From assembly GCF_002742445.1 (NCBI RefSeq), contig NZ_NJNQ01000002.1:1-64000 (forward strand): a stretch of DNA of 64,000 nucleotides. The letters run 5' to 3'. How positions within the stretch are numbered: position 1 is the stretch's first letter; each line of letters starts with the position of its first letter. A model generated the notes under the pieces. That model had not been told where the DNA came from. It did no database searches and saw only the letters and a list, made by a program, of their open reading frames with translations. Position numbers and translations under genes: made by a program. The DNA comes from Bifidobacterium sp. N4G05. GTDB taxonomy: Bacteria; Actinomycetota; Actinomycetes; Actinomycetales; Bifidobacteriaceae. Positions 45,253 to 54,496 of the stretch are shown here, piece by piece.

Positions 45253-46602
45253 ATGAAAAACAAGCAATGGATGCTTCGTGCAGTCGGCGTGATTTCTGCT
45301 CTTGCTTTGGGCCTCGGCGGACTTGCCGCATGCGGCAACAGTTCCTCGGCGGAAAGCAAGAACGGACGCGTCTACTATCTCAACAAGAAAGCCGAAGAGC
45401 AGTCGACATGGGTTAAGCTCGGCAAGGCATTCGAGAAGGAAACCGGCATTCCGGTTCAGATTCAGACCGGCGGCACCGATTACGATGCGACGTTGCGTTC
45501 GGAGCTTTCCAAGAAGGCCGCTCCTACGATGTTCCAGGCTGATGGCCCGAGCTTCATGAGCAGCTTCAAGAAGTACGCCAAGGATTTGTCCAACAGCGAC
45601 ATCTACAAGCAGCTTGACAAGAATTACAAGAATCGTGTGCTGACCAACGATGAGGGCAAGCCAATCGCCATTCCTTACGCAACCGAAAGCTATGGCATCA
45701 TCTACAACAAGTCTTTGCTCAAGAAGTATTTCGACGCCAGCTGGTCAACGGTGAAGTCCGCCGAAGACATCAACAACTTCAAGGCGTTGAAGACCGTCGC
45801 GGACGAGATTCAAGCGCACAAGGACGAAATTGGCGTCAAGGGAGCGTTCAGCTCCGCAGGTCTCGACACCAGCTCGGCTTTCCGCTATAACTTCCATCTC
45901 CCCAGCGTGCCGCTGTACTACGAATACGCCGATGACGGTGTCGACATGACCAAGGTTCCGTCCAGCGTCAAGGGCACCTATGTCAAGAAGATGAAGAACA
46001 TCTTCGATCTGTACATTAAGGATTCCACGGTCGAGCCCAGCTCCTTGTCCGGTAAGACCATGGATGATTCAATCGCCGAATTCGCCACAGGCCAGGCCGT
46101 GTTCTTCCAGGATGGCGTGTGGGCCTACAACCAGATCAAGGGTCAATCCGTGTCTGACAACGATCTGGGAGTGTTCCCCATCTACATTGGCGCCAAGGGC
46201 GAAGAGAACCAGGGTCTGAATCAGGTGATCAGCAATTACTGGTGCGTGAACTCCAAGGTCTCCGAAAAGGATCAGCAAGCCACTGAAAAGTTCCTGAGCT
46301 GGCTAGTCACTTCCGATACCGCGCTTAAGGCCATCTCCCAGGACATGGGACTGGTGTCTCCGTTCAAGGGCTTCGACAACGAGAAGTACCAAGTTACCAA
46401 TCCGCTGGTGGGCGTCAATCGTGAATACCAGAAGGCCGGAAAGACCGATGTAATCAGCGTTCCTACCGTTTCTCACCAGTGGGAGCAGAATCTCGGTTCC
46501 GCAGAGCTTAACTACGCTCAGGGCAATGGCAGCTGGGATGATGTTGTCAAGGTATTCACCAATGACTGGGCCAGCGAATACAAGCTTGCTTACGGCGAGT
46601 GA
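45253..46602 (+). CDS. Sugar-binding lipoprotein of ABC importer
   Basis: A 449-residue family 1 solute-binding protein with lipobox LAAC (about residues 25-28), and a mature part typical of malto-/alpha-glucoside binders (VYYLNKKAEEQSTWVKL, FQADGPSFM). GGAGG lies 7 nt before ATG 45253; a TTG 6 nt earlier is the alternative. First gene of a four-gene operon controlled by the CGTATACA sites. The substrate is probably an alpha-glucoside, inferred only from the co-regulated GH13 enzyme. Confidence 0.88.
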   Translation: MKNKQWMLRAVGVISALALGLGGLAACGNSSSAESKNGRVYYLNKKAEEQSTWVKLGKAFEKETGIPVQIQTGGTDYDATLRSELSKKAAPTMFQADGPSFMSSFKKYAKDLSNSDIYKQLDKNYKNRVLTNDEGKPIAIPYATESYGIIYNKSLLKKYFDASWSTVKSAEDINNFKALKTVADEIQAHKDEIGVKGAFSSAGLDTSSAFRYNFHLPSVPLYYEYADDGVDMTKVPSSVKGTYVKKMKNIFDLYIKDSTVEPSSLSGKTMDDSIAEFATGQAVFFQDGVWAYNQIKGQSVSDNDLGVFPIYIGAKGEENQGLNQVISNYWCVNSKVSEKDQQATEKFLSWLVTSDTALKAISQDMGLVSPFKGFDNEKYQVTNPLVGVNREYQKAGKTDVISVPTVSHQWEQNLGSAELNYAQGNGSWDDVVKVFTNDWASEYKLAYGE

Positions 46603-46614
46603 GGAAACCCTGTC

Positions 46615-47469
46615 ATGATCACTATGACCGGTCGGGCCATCAGGCGCTGGTGGCCCCTGTTTGTACTACCGACATGCTTCGCTTTCGCCCTCGGCTTCGT
46701 AGTGCCGCTGGTGATGGGTATCTATCTCAGCTTCACCGAATTCACCACGATCACCGATGCCGAATTCGTAGGCTTGAAAAATTATGTCAGAGCATTCCAG
46801 GATCCCGACTTCCTGCATGCGCTGCTGTTCACTCTGGCCTTCACCATCGTCACCACCATATTGATCAATGTCGCCGCATTCTTCGTCGCTTATATGTTCA
46901 CGAAGGCGATGCGCGGTGCGAAACTGTTCCGTTCGGTGTTCTTTATGCCTAACCTCATCGGCGGCATCGTGCTGGGCTATATCTGGCAGCTGCTGTTGAA
47001 CGGCGTTCTGGCCCACTGGAACATCTCGCTGACATATCACGCCAAATACGGATTCATCGGCATGGTAATCCTAGTTTGTTGGCAACAAATCGGCTACATG
47101 ATGGTGATTTACATCGCCGGACTGCAAAACGTTCCTGGCGACGTGATAGAGGCCGCTTCCGTGGATGGTGCCACTCCGAAACAGATTCTATGGAGCATCA
47201 CCATTCCGCTGATGATGCCAAGCATCACCGTCTGCTCGTTCCTTACCGTGACCGGTGGATTCAAGCTCTTCGATCAGAACCTCGCTCTGACCAACGGCGC
47301 TCCGAGTAACACCTCGGAAATGCTGGCCTTGAATATCTACCGCACGTTCTACGGACGAGCCGGATTCGAGGGCGTAGGCCAGGCAAAGGCAGTGATGTTC
47401 TTCGTCCTCGTTGCCCTGATTGCCATCATCCAGAACAAACTCACCACCAGTAAGGAGGTCCAAGCATGA
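46615..47469 (+). CDS. ABC sugar transporter permease, MalF type
   Basis: A 284-residue permease with six membrane helices and EAA loop IEAASVDGATPKQ. It starts 12 nt after the binding-protein stop (GAGGAAA as ribosome site) and its stop overlaps the next start codon (ATGA), indicating coupled translation. Confidence 0.92.
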   Translation: MITMTGRAIRRWWPLFVLPTCFAFALGFVVPLVMGIYLSFTEFTTITDAEFVGLKNYVRAFQDPDFLHALLFTLAFTIVTTILINVAAFFVAYMFTKAMRGAKLFRSVFFMPNLIGGIVLGYIWQLLLNGVLAHWNISLTYHAKYGFIGMVILVCWQQIGYMMVIYIAGLQNVPGDVIEAASVDGATPKQILWSITIPLMMPSITVCSFLTVTGGFKLFDQNLALTNGAPSNTSEMLALNIYRTFYGRAGFEGVGQAKAVMFFVLVALIAIIQNKLTTSKEVQA

Positions 47470-48302
47470 ACCAGCGCATCAAGCACGGCCCATTCTGGAC
47501 CGGACTGTTCTCGGTCATTTCTTTGGCGTGGTTGTTCCCGCTTGCTCTAGTGCTGATTAATTCCTTCAAAAAGAAGGTCTACATCTCCGCGGACACCTTC
47601 TCCTTGCCAACTGGTAAGGAATTTGCGGGACTCTTCAACTACAAGGATGGCATCGAGAAGACCAACTTCATTGCCAGCTTTGGGTGGAGCCTTGTCATTA
47701 CGGTCGGTGCAGTGCTTCTCATCCTCCTTTGCACCTCGATGTGCGCTTGGTGGATTGTGCGAGTGAACAACGTCGCATCGAAAATCATCTACGTGTTGTT
47801 CCTGTTGAACATGATTGTTCCATTCCAGATGGTGATGTTCCCTCTGTCGAAGATGGCTGACATGCTTGGCCTGAACACCCCATGGGGCGTCTGCCTTGTG
47901 TATCTGGGATTCGGCGCAGGACTTCCCGTATTCATCTTCACAGGTACGATCAAATCCATTCCGCAGGAAATCGAAGAATCCGCAATGATTGATGGCGCCG
48001 GAGCGGTGCGTACATTCTTCACCATCGTTGTGCCGATGATGCGCTCGTCGATTATCACCGTGGCGATTCTGCAGACCATGTGGATTTGGAATGACTACCT
48101 GCTGCCGTATCTGACCTTGGATCTGCAAAGGTTCAAGACCATTCCAATCGTGATCCAGTATCTGCGTGGAGGCTACGGCAGTATCGATATGGGCGCCCTG
48201 ATGGCATGCCTGGTGCTGGCGATTATTCCAATCGTCATCTTCTTCGCACTATGCCAGAAGTACATCATCCAAGGCATCACCGCCGGTGCGGTGAAGGGCT
48301 GA
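47466..48302 (+). CDS. ABC sugar transporter permease, MalG type
   Basis: A 278-residue permease, partner of the preceding one. EAA loop EESAMIDGAGAVRTF; C-terminus GITAGAVKG, typical of MalG-like subunits. AAGGAGG precedes the overlapping ATG. No ATPase is encoded in the operon. Confidence 0.92.
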   Translation: MNQRIKHGPFWTGLFSVISLAWLFPLALVLINSFKKKVYISADTFSLPTGKEFAGLFNYKDGIEKTNFIASFGWSLVITVGAVLLILLCTSMCAWWIVRVNNVASKIIYVLFLLNMIVPFQMVMFPLSKMADMLGLNTPWGVCLVYLGFGAGLPVFIFTGTIKSIPQEIEESAMIDGAGAVRTFFTIVVPMMRSSIITVAILQTMWIWNDYLLPYLTLDLQRFKTIPIVIQYLRGGYGSIDMGALMACLVLAIIPIVIFFALCQKYIIQGITAGAVKG

Positions 48303-48308
48303 TCCAAT

Positions 48309-48923
48309 ATGAACACAGTGTTCGCTAAGGACTCTGTTTTCATGCGAGGCCTTGATATGGTGGCCAACGCCGCGGTACTCACTCTACTTACAGCAGTGTG
48401 CAGCATCCCGTTGGTCACCATTGGGGCCGCGCTATCGGCTTCCTACGAAGCTGCTTGGGCGGCAAAAGAAGGTCGAGGATACCTGCTTCGCACATATTTC
48501 TCGGCATTTAAAAGAAACTTCCCAGTTGCAACGGCCATATGGTCAGTGCTCGCCGCAACTGGATTGATGCTCATTGCTTTATGGCTTTTCACTACCAGCA
48601 TGGCTGCGATGATAGTGAAAATCATGCTAACGCTGCTATGGCTCATCATCATGGTCTGGGCTTGGCCGTTAACGGCACGCTTCGAAAACTCAGTGATGGC
48701 TACTTTACGCAACGCGCTACTGTTCGGTGGCACATCGCCGTTTACGACTTTGGTTGCTCTTATCATTCCAGCCATCGCAATCGGACTAACAGTGGCCAGT
48801 CTGCAATGGCTTCCCAAAGGATTGTATCTATTGCTGATACTGGGCTTCGGCATAGTGGTACAACTGCAAATACCACTGTTCGAACATGCACTAAAACCCT
48901 ATGTAAATAAGGTGGCCGCATAG
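48309..48923 (+). CDS. DUF624 (YesL-like) membrane protein
   Basis: A 204-residue protein with five or so membrane helices and the family's N-terminal pattern (FMRGLDMVANAAVLTLLTAVCSIPLVTIGAAL). YesL-like proteins often sit at the end of glycoside ABC operons; their role is unknown. It starts 7 nt after the permease stop and is followed by the operon terminator. Confidence 0.82.
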   Translation: MNTVFAKDSVFMRGLDMVANAAVLTLLTAVCSIPLVTIGAALSASYEAAWAAKEGRGYLLRTYFSAFKRNFPVATAIWSVLAATGLMLIALWLFTTSMAAMIVKIMLTLLWLIIMVWAWPLTARFENSVMATLRNALLFGGTSPFTTLVALIIPAIAIGLTVASLQWLPKGLYLLLILGFGIVVQLQIPLFEHALKPYVNKVAA

Positions 48924-48975
48924 CAGCAAGCAAGTTTCCAAGCTTTTGAGCAAATACAATAAAGCTCAATCTTTC

Positions 48976-49000
48976 GGGCGGTAGCAGTGCTACCGCCCAT
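48976..49000 (+). terminator. Terminator of the LacI-linked importer operon
   Basis: GGGCGGTAGC-AGT-GCTACCGCCC followed by ATTTACGTTTTC; stem of 10 bp. Confidence 0.75.
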
Positions 49001-49106
49001 TTACGTTTTCATTCGCATTTCGTATGAACCGCATGACACTTTTCTCTTTAAGGCATCGAGATGGTGACGTTTTCTTGGACTTCCCGACCGGGAGGAGAAC
49101 CCCCTT

Positions 49107-49925
49107 ATGGCAAAGTGCAGCAGGGAGCAGCGTGACAGGGCCGTGGACCTGTACGTCAGATACGAGCGCTACGCCGCGGACGTGATCCGCGAGCTCGGCT
49201 ATCCCAGCAGAGGGATGCTGCCGGTGTGGTACCAGGAACGCCTCGAGGAGGAACGCACCGGCGTCCCCTCCAGGCGCGGCGAACGCTACAGGCGCTACAC
49301 GGACGAGCAGAAGCGGGCCGCGGTGGACCATTACCTCGGACACGGCAGGCGTCTGAAACGCACCATGCGCGCGCTCGGCTATCCGAAAAGCCATGAGCTG
49401 CTCACCGCGTGGATCGACGAGCTCGCTCCCGGCCGACGCAAGCTGAGGCACGGCCCGGTTCCCGAGGAATTGAAGCGGAAGGCGGTGGTCGCGGCCGCGT
49501 CCGGAAGGTCGGAATCACGCGATGCCGCCGCCGGACTGGGCGTGGAGGCGTCCGTCGTCGGGAAACTGGAAACGGCAGATGCTCGCCGGATCCAAGGAGA
49601 CGCACGTGACGAAGACACCTGGAGAGAAGCCCCCGACGGCCGGGGAAGGGAAAACCAGCGTGGAGCCCTCTACGCCGGCGGCCCGCGGGACGCGGCCGGC
49701 CTGGCGGACGCGGTGGCGGCGCTGGAGAAGAGGCTGGCGGAGACGCGGACCCGTCTGGACGAGTTGGACGCCGATGTCGAGCGGCAGCGGCGGGAGAAGA
49801 GGGAACTGGACATCGAGATCGCGATCCGGAAGGGCACGTTGGAGCTGTTGGGAAAAGAGCCGGGCGCAGACCCGAAAAAGCCCGGCCAGCCGAGAGAAGG
49901 CCGTCCTCGTCAAACAGACCAGTGA
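49107..49925 (+). CDS. IS3-family transposase OrfA
   Basis: A 272-residue protein: two helix-turn-helix-like segments (residues 1-45 and 55-110) and a C-terminal coiled coil (LADAVAALEKRLAETRTRLDEL...ELDIEIAI) as in OrfA leucine zippers. Long for an OrfA. GGGAGGAGAA precedes the ATG. OrfB lies in the +1 frame relative to OrfA, not the -1 frame usual in IS3 elements, so a small indel may have separated them. Confidence 0.8.
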   Translation: MAKCSREQRDRAVDLYVRYERYAADVIRELGYPSRGMLPVWYQERLEEERTGVPSRRGERYRRYTDEQKRAAVDHYLGHGRRLKRTMRALGYPKSHELLTAWIDELAPGRRKLRHGPVPEELKRKAVVAAASGRSESRDAAAGLGVEASVVGKLETADARRIQGDARDEDTWREAPDGRGRENQRGALYAGGPRDAAGLADAVAALEKRLAETRTRLDELDADVERQRREKRELDIEIAIRKGTLELLGKEPGADPKKPGQPREGRPRQTDQ

Positions 49926-50640
49926 GAGGCTCGGCGTGACCGCCGGAAGCCTGCTGCCCGTGGTCGGCATCGCGCGCGGCACGTACCATTACCAGCTCAA
50001 CGCCATGAAACGTCCCGACAAGGACTCCGGTCTACTGGAGCTCGTGCGCGAGGCGTTCGAGAACAGCAAGCGCGGGTACGGGTACAAGCGGGTCCACCTG
50101 GAGCCGGAAAGCATGGGCGTCAGGGTATCGGCGAAACGGGTCATGCGGCTGACGGCCAGGCATGGCCTGGCGCCCCTGTTCAAGAGCGCGAAGCGGTACG
50201 GCTCATACAAGGGCGAGCCCGCCAAGGCGCCGAAGAATCTGGCGGACAGGGATTTCCACGCCGAGCGTCCGAACCGGCTGTGGATCACGGACCCGGCCGG
50301 GTTCTCGATTCCCGCGGGCAAGGCCTATCTGTCGCCCGTGATCGACTGCCACGACGGGCTTCCCGTCGCGTGGACGATCGGCACCAGCCCGAACGCGGCG
50401 TTGGCCAACGGCATGCTCGCCGACGCGTGCTCCACGCTCAGGGACGGGGAGAAGCCGATCATCCATTCCGACCGTGGCTGCCGCTACCGGTGGCCCGAGT
50501 GGATCCGCATCTGCAAGGAGCATGGTCTGACGCGTTCGATGAGCGCGAAAGGCTGTTCTCCGGACAACGCGGCCGCGGAGGGGTTCTTCGGCCGTCTCAA
50601 GCAGGAGTTCTTCCATAAGCGGAGCTTCGCGGGCGTTGCC
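49897..50640 (+). pseudogene. IS3-family transposase OrfB, truncated
   Basis: The frame carries the DDE integrase core: the first Asp in LWITDPAG (usually TDIT/TDVT), the second in HSDRGCRYR, and the Glu in DNAAAEGFFGRLKQEFF. The natural C-terminus after that glutamate helix is lost; the open frame runs on to 50715 only by reading the opposite strand of a GH3 fragment. Also no own start codon is obvious. Confidence 0.82.
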
Positions 50641-50712
50641 TCGCGAATCCCATTCGGACCCACCGGAAAGCATTGCGGCCTTTTCAACGACCGAAAGTTC
50701 TTCGAGTTCCAT
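50636..50712 (-). pseudogene. 5' remnant of a second GH3 beta-glucosidase
   Basis: On the minus strand, ATG at 50712 reads MELEELSVVEKAAMLSGGSE and then WDSRGN, almost identical to the start of the GH3 gene at 37914 (MELEDLSIVEK...). It is cut off after about 26 codons by the IS element. Confidence 0.88.
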
Positions 50713-50715
50713 TAG

Positions 50716-50963
50716 CTCTCCCTTGCACTAAGTATGTCGCAAACCCGCTTCGTCAGGTCTGTCTTGCTCGGCTTCACTGTGGTTTTTCTTGCGATTTTCC
50801 CGCTGCCGCACCGCGCTGCATCGTGCCGTGCCGCACGCAGGTTTTCGCCGCTAGTTTGATTGAACCAGCTTTTGTCACACCACCACTGCCGTATTACACA
50901 ACCTGCCGTTTTGCACGCACAATCGGATATCCCCAAACTGATTTCAGAATCAAAGGAACTCAC
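50716..50963. other. Relic intergenic region of a duplicated GH3/GH31 locus
   Basis: Sequence to about 50926 matches the region upstream of the intact GH3 gene; 50950-50963 matches the ribosome-site region of the intact GH31 gene. The small membrane-protein gene that lies between them in the intact locus is missing here. Confidence 0.8.
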
Positions 50964-51017
50964 ATGGCAGATAGCACTCTGTTTGGAATTGGCATCTGAT
51001 CGACGACGTCGACCCAG
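50964..51017 (+). pseudogene. Scar of a second GH31 gene
   Basis: ATG at 50964 with AAAGGAACTCAC upstream reads MADSTLFGIGI and stops. Its first seven codons match the start of the GH31 gene (MVDSTLF), and from 50989 the DNA (TGGCATCTGATCGACGACGTCGACCC) matches an internal part of that gene near 39428. About 735 bp in between have been deleted, changing the frame. Confidence 0.8.
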
Positions 51018-51026
51018 CGCACGATT

Positions 51027-51728
51027 TTACCGCTCCCCCGCGCTTTCGCATGCGTTCCATACACACCACACGGCGTAGGAAATGAGCGGACAGATGGTGG
51101 CGGAAATAATCACGTCGGTCGGATAGTGCAAGCCGAGCAGTAGTCGCGAACAGGCAACCGCCACGACAAGCGCGACAGCGCCAATGATCGCCCTGCGGAG
51201 GAATACCCGTCTTCGGTTTGCACGCCCGTCATCTTCTCCGTCGGGGAAGCATTTGTGCGCGAAATTACGTACGGTAAGAATCATCATGACAGATACGATC
51301 ACCGCGGCCGCCGTGTGACCACTCGGAAAACTTGGATCGCCCGGCAACAGGCCACTGCCGACGGACGTGATCGGACGGGGGCGTTCGACCAGCCATTTGA
51401 CGCCGGTCACGTACAGTATTGGCGCCGCCGACACGACGACATCGCGGATGACGACGCGCCTACTGCCGGTAATACGCGAATCGATAGCGGCGAGCGCGGC
51501 AACGATTGCGATGCAGCCTGCTGTTGAAAACAGGTACGCAAGTACCGTGGAGCAGTCACGCAACCCTTCTGGCAGCGTCGCTAAAGTCTGCAAAATATTG
51601 GTTTCACGCATTGTTGCGATTGTCGAATTGCGCAGTGCGACGCCAATCATAGGCACAATGCCGCACAATATGGCGGTTGCGATTACCACAGCCACCGCTC
51701 TCGCGATACTTCCGTTCTTCACATGCAT
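51027..51728 (-). CDS. PAP2-family phosphatase, membrane-bound
   Basis: A 233-residue lipid/undecaprenyl-diphosphate phosphatase-like protein with about six membrane helices. The three PAP2 motifs are present: KWLVERPRP, PSFPSGH and SRLLLGLHYPTD. Start set at MHVKNGS (ATG 51728); the longer frame from 51860 has no hydrophobic or family features. The gene's end abuts the GH31 scar. Confidence 0.85.
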   Translation of the reverse strand: MHVKNGSIARAVAVVIATAILCGIVPMIGVALRNSTIATMRETNILQTLATLPEGLRDCSTVLAYLFSTAGCIAIVAALAAIDSRITGSRRVVIRDVVVSAAPILYVTGVKWLVERPRPITSVGSGLLPGDPSFPSGHTAAAVIVSVMMILTVRNFAHKCFPDGEDDGRANRRRVFLRRAIIGAVALVVAVACSRLLLGLHYPTDVIISATICPLISYAVWCVWNACESAGER

Positions 51729-51941
51729 GATTCCAGTTAAGCACAGTTCACCGTGCCGTTGCCGTGTGTTCACATCCGGAGTATCCCCGAAAAACGACGG
51801 ATTGTCCTTCAAGGTACTTCCACGGCTTCCCCGACACGCACGCCACGAACGGCTGGGCAACGCAAATATGGCATACCCGCACAGAAAATACCGGAACGAT
51901 GCGAGAATCGAAGTTGGCGTTCAAAAAGAAAGGCAAGAAAT

Positions 51942-52379
51942 ATGACCGAACCGACAGCACTGACCATACGCCATATGAAAATCGAGGATTATCCGCTGGT
52001 ATACGGACTGTGGACGCGATGCACAGGTTTCACTATGAGGGATATAGACGATTGCAAGGATGCAATAAAGACGTTTCTCAAACGCAATCCCGACACCTGT
52101 TTCGTAGCCGAGGACGATGGCGGAAGGATCATTGGCGCGATTCTTGCCGGCCACGACGGAAGACGGTCGCGCATCTACCACACGGCGGTTGACCCCGACG
52201 CGCGCGGTAGGGGCATTGGCTCGATGTTGGTGGGCCGTGTGGCTGAAACGCTTCGTACGATCGGTCTGCCGAAAGTCGCTGTCGGAGTGCCCGCAGACAA
52301 CGATGCCGGCAACGATTTCTGGGAACGGCAAGGCTTTGCAGTCCGTGACGATTTGGTTTATCGGGAACTGCCGTTGTAA
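51942..52379 (+). CDS. GNAT-family N-acetyltransferase
   Basis: A 145-residue acetyl-CoA-dependent acyltransferase. Acetyl-CoA-binding motif A is HTAVDPDARGRGIGSMLV (about 80-97), and the C-terminus has the usual NDAGNDFWERQGF. The fold pattern resembles YpeA-type acetyltransferases; the substrate is unknown. Start at the ATG after AAAGAAAGGCAAG. Divergent from the PAP2 gene. Confidence 0.87.
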   Translation: MTEPTALTIRHMKIEDYPLVYGLWTRCTGFTMRDIDDCKDAIKTFLKRNPDTCFVAEDDGGRIIGAILAGHDGRRSRIYHTAVDPDARGRGIGSMLVGRVAETLRTIGLPKVAVGVPADNDAGNDFWERQGFAVRDDLVYRELPL

Positions 52380-52412
52380 TAACGAACCATCCACGATGCC
52401 GTGCACGTCGCC

Positions 52413-52589
52413 TCAGCCCACGTTGTTCGCGGACAGCGAGTAGAAGCCGCAGCATGCCGCCCCGCCCATGGACACGTAGGCAACGACGGCGGTGCCGCGG
52501 CCCAACGCGTTCATCGCGTGGCGCAGCAGCCACGCGTCAAGAGGGCCCCTGCCGCGATGGAAGTCCGAGAGGCCATCGATGGTGAATCG
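52413..52589 (-). pseudogene. N-terminal fragment of a toxin-type GNAT acetyltransferase
   Basis: On the minus strand about 58 codons read GLSDFHRGRGPLDAWLLRH...CCGFYSLSANNVG and stop. This matches the N-terminal pattern of TacT-like GNAT toxins (F-x-C/S-G-x-x-x-LD-x-WL then V-x-GYYSL-x-x-x-x-V). The acetyl-CoA-binding half and the start codon are missing, and no antitoxin gene is next to it. Confidence 0.5.
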
Positions 52590-52624
52590 CTATTCGGACA
52601 GAAGACGCGGTCTGTGCGAGCGAA

Positions 52625-53260
52625 CTATGCTTTGGCTAGCTTCTTGTGCCTGAGAGTGTAAACGGCATCGGCGGAATCGGCGACACGCTTGGAATGTGTC
52701 ACCACAATGACACATTTACCGAGTTGATGAGCGGCATGACGCAAAAGATCAATCACCTCATCAGTCATTTCCGGATCCAGGCTGCCAGTCGGTTCATCCG
52801 CCAGAATCGCGCGACCAGGCGCCACTAGGGCGCGACCGACCGCCACACGCTGACGTTGGCCACCCGACAAGTGCATAATGTTGCGCTTCGATTCCTCACG
52901 GCTCAGCCCCAGATCTTCGAGGATCTTCATATCGGCCTTGGGATTGACCAGGCGCAGATTCTCTTCGGGAGTGAGATAGTCGATCAGATTATGGTCCTGG
53001 AACACCAAGGACACGTGCTCGCGACGGTGCTTTGAATAACCCGTCGCAGCTATATCCTCGCCCTCAAAACGGACCACTCCATCAGAGGGGGCATCCAGAC
53101 CGGCCAGCAGGGACAACAAAGTGCTCTTTCCCGCTCCCGATGGGCCGGTTATCGCATACATCTTTCCGGATTCGAAATCTACGTTTACGTCCGAAAGAAC
53201 GCGGATCTTCGCCGCGCCATATGAGTAATTGACATGGTCCAATTGCAGACAGATAGTCAT
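52625..53260 (-). CDS. ABC transporter ATPase, MacB/LolD type
   Basis: A 211-residue ATPase with Walker A GPSGAGKST (about 39-47), signature LSGGQRQRV, Walker B/D-loop ILADEPTGSLD and H-loop VTHS. It is the last gene of a three-gene operon with two FtsX-like permeases. This class drives MacB-type export or peptide resistance rather than import. Confidence 0.9.
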   Translation of the reverse strand: MTICLQLDHVNYSYGAAKIRVLSDVNVDFESGKMYAITGPSGAGKSTLLSLLAGLDAPSDGVVRFEGEDIAATGYSKHRREHVSLVFQDHNLIDYLTPEENLRLVNPKADMKILEDLGLSREESKRNIMHLSGGQRQRVAVGRALVAPGRAILADEPTGSLDPEMTDEVIDLLRHAAHQLGKCVIVVTHSKRVADSADAVYTLRHKKLAKA

Positions 53261-53272
53261 GATTAATATCTC

Positions 53273-54496
53273 CTAACGCATAGAGGAAAGAATGGATTTC
53301 GGGGATTTGGCCAGCACTGCGGCGCACGACACGGCGAGCGCGATCGCGATGACCGCGCATCCGAGCAGCAGGATGAGCAGCGTCTGTTCTGGCGGCAGAG
53401 CCTCCACCTGCAATGATTCAAGAGGCGCGACTCCCGAATCGTGCAGCAGGAGCGAGGACACGTATCCAGACAATAGGGAACCCGTGCCCAGCGAGCATAG
53501 GGCGGCGACCACAGCCATGAGACCGGTTTCGATTGCGAACTGGGCGACAATCTGCATCTTGCCGACGCCGAGAGCCAGAAGGGTGCCTATCTCATGGATA
53601 CGTGAGCGAATCCAGAAGACAAGCGCCATGCCCAGTACCAACACATCAGCCAAGCAAACGGACAGCAGCACCATACGGACCAGATCGCGCACCGTTTCCA
53701 CCGACTGCAGCACGCCGGAAAGACGCGCCGAGTCATCGGTGACGCCATACTTGCTTCCAGCGATTTTTTTTGCTTGGGCCACTGCGGTGGAAAGAGCCTG
53801 CGGACTATCCGAAAGGCACCGGATCGTGCCGACCCGTTCCTCTCCAGTCAGCGCGGAAACCACTTGGGCACCCGCATAGATAAGATTCTCCGATGCATCT
53901 GATGGCATAGGGCTCTGTGCCTGTACATTGCCAGAGAAGATTCCGGCCACGCGAACGGTGGAATCGCGGTCTTCCTGACTGAGCCGGAGCGTTGATCCCA
54001 CCGATAATCCATTCTCACGTGCGAAATCCCGGTGAATCAGTACATTCCGGCCATTACCTGAAATGTGGTGTCCTTGTTCCAACCGGTACAGACCGCTTTG
54101 GAACTCTTCGGACAACGAGGAGTCAGTAGTGCCCAGCACGCTGACCTGCGTGGATAGACCGGAATCCAGCCGAGGACCATGTTCGGGGACAACCGGATGC
54201 GCGCCATCCACCCCTGCCAAGGTCTTACGCTCGTAAACGGTTTTTCCTACACCGGGGATGCGCGAGAACCGGCTCGCTTCCTTTAGACTTGCAGGATTCT
54301 CGCCTGTGTCGACGGTAAAACCTATTCCCATGCTTCTGCCGATATCGTCGGACATCTTCTGAAGCGCCGTTGACACTCCGACCTGAGCCACAAGACTGGT
54401 GAAAACCATCAGCATCAACAGTCCGATGATTCCGCTGCGTACCGGTTTACGCACGATTGCCAGCGTGGCACGATTCCACACGTTCATGCCCGTCAT
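53273..54496 (-). CDS. FtsX-like ABC permease
   Basis: A 407-residue MacB-type permease: one N-terminal helix (about 18-40), an extracellular domain of some 230 residues and three C-terminal helices (LADVLVLGMALVFWI, then two more). Start chosen at 54496 because its ATG overlaps the stop of the upstream permease (ATGA). Confidence 0.87.
   Translation of the reverse strand: MTGMNVWNRATLAIVRKPVRSGIIGLLMLMVFTSLVAQVGVSTALQKMSDDIGRSMGIGFTVDTGENPASLKEASRFSRIPGVGKTVYERKTLAGVDGAHPVVPEHGPRLDSGLSTQVSVLGTTDSSLSEEFQSGLYRLEQGHHISGNGRNVLIHRDFARENGLSVGSTLRLSQEDRDSTVRVAGIFSGNVQAQSPMPSDASENLIYAGAQVVSALTGEERVGTIRCLSDSPQALSTAVAQAKKIAGSKYGVTDDSARLSGVLQSVETVRDLVRMVLLSVCLADVLVLGMALVFWIRSRIHEIGTLLALGVGKMQIVAQFAIETGLMAVVAALCSLGTGSLLSGYVSSLLLHDSGVAPLESLQVEALPPEQTLLILLLGCAVIAIALAVSCAAVLAKSPKSILSSMR

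Larger units (their letters stand above)
49030..50640 (+). mobile_element. Truncated IS3-family insertion sequence
   Basis: The element contains orfA and most of orfB of an IS3-type transposase. Its left end is placed at about 49030 because non-IS sequence (an operon terminator) ends at 49000; I could not define a terminal repeat. At about 50636-50640 the transposase reading frame passes directly into antisense GH3 sequence, so the last 45 or so transposase codons and the right end are missing. It cannot move on its own. Confidence 0.82.
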
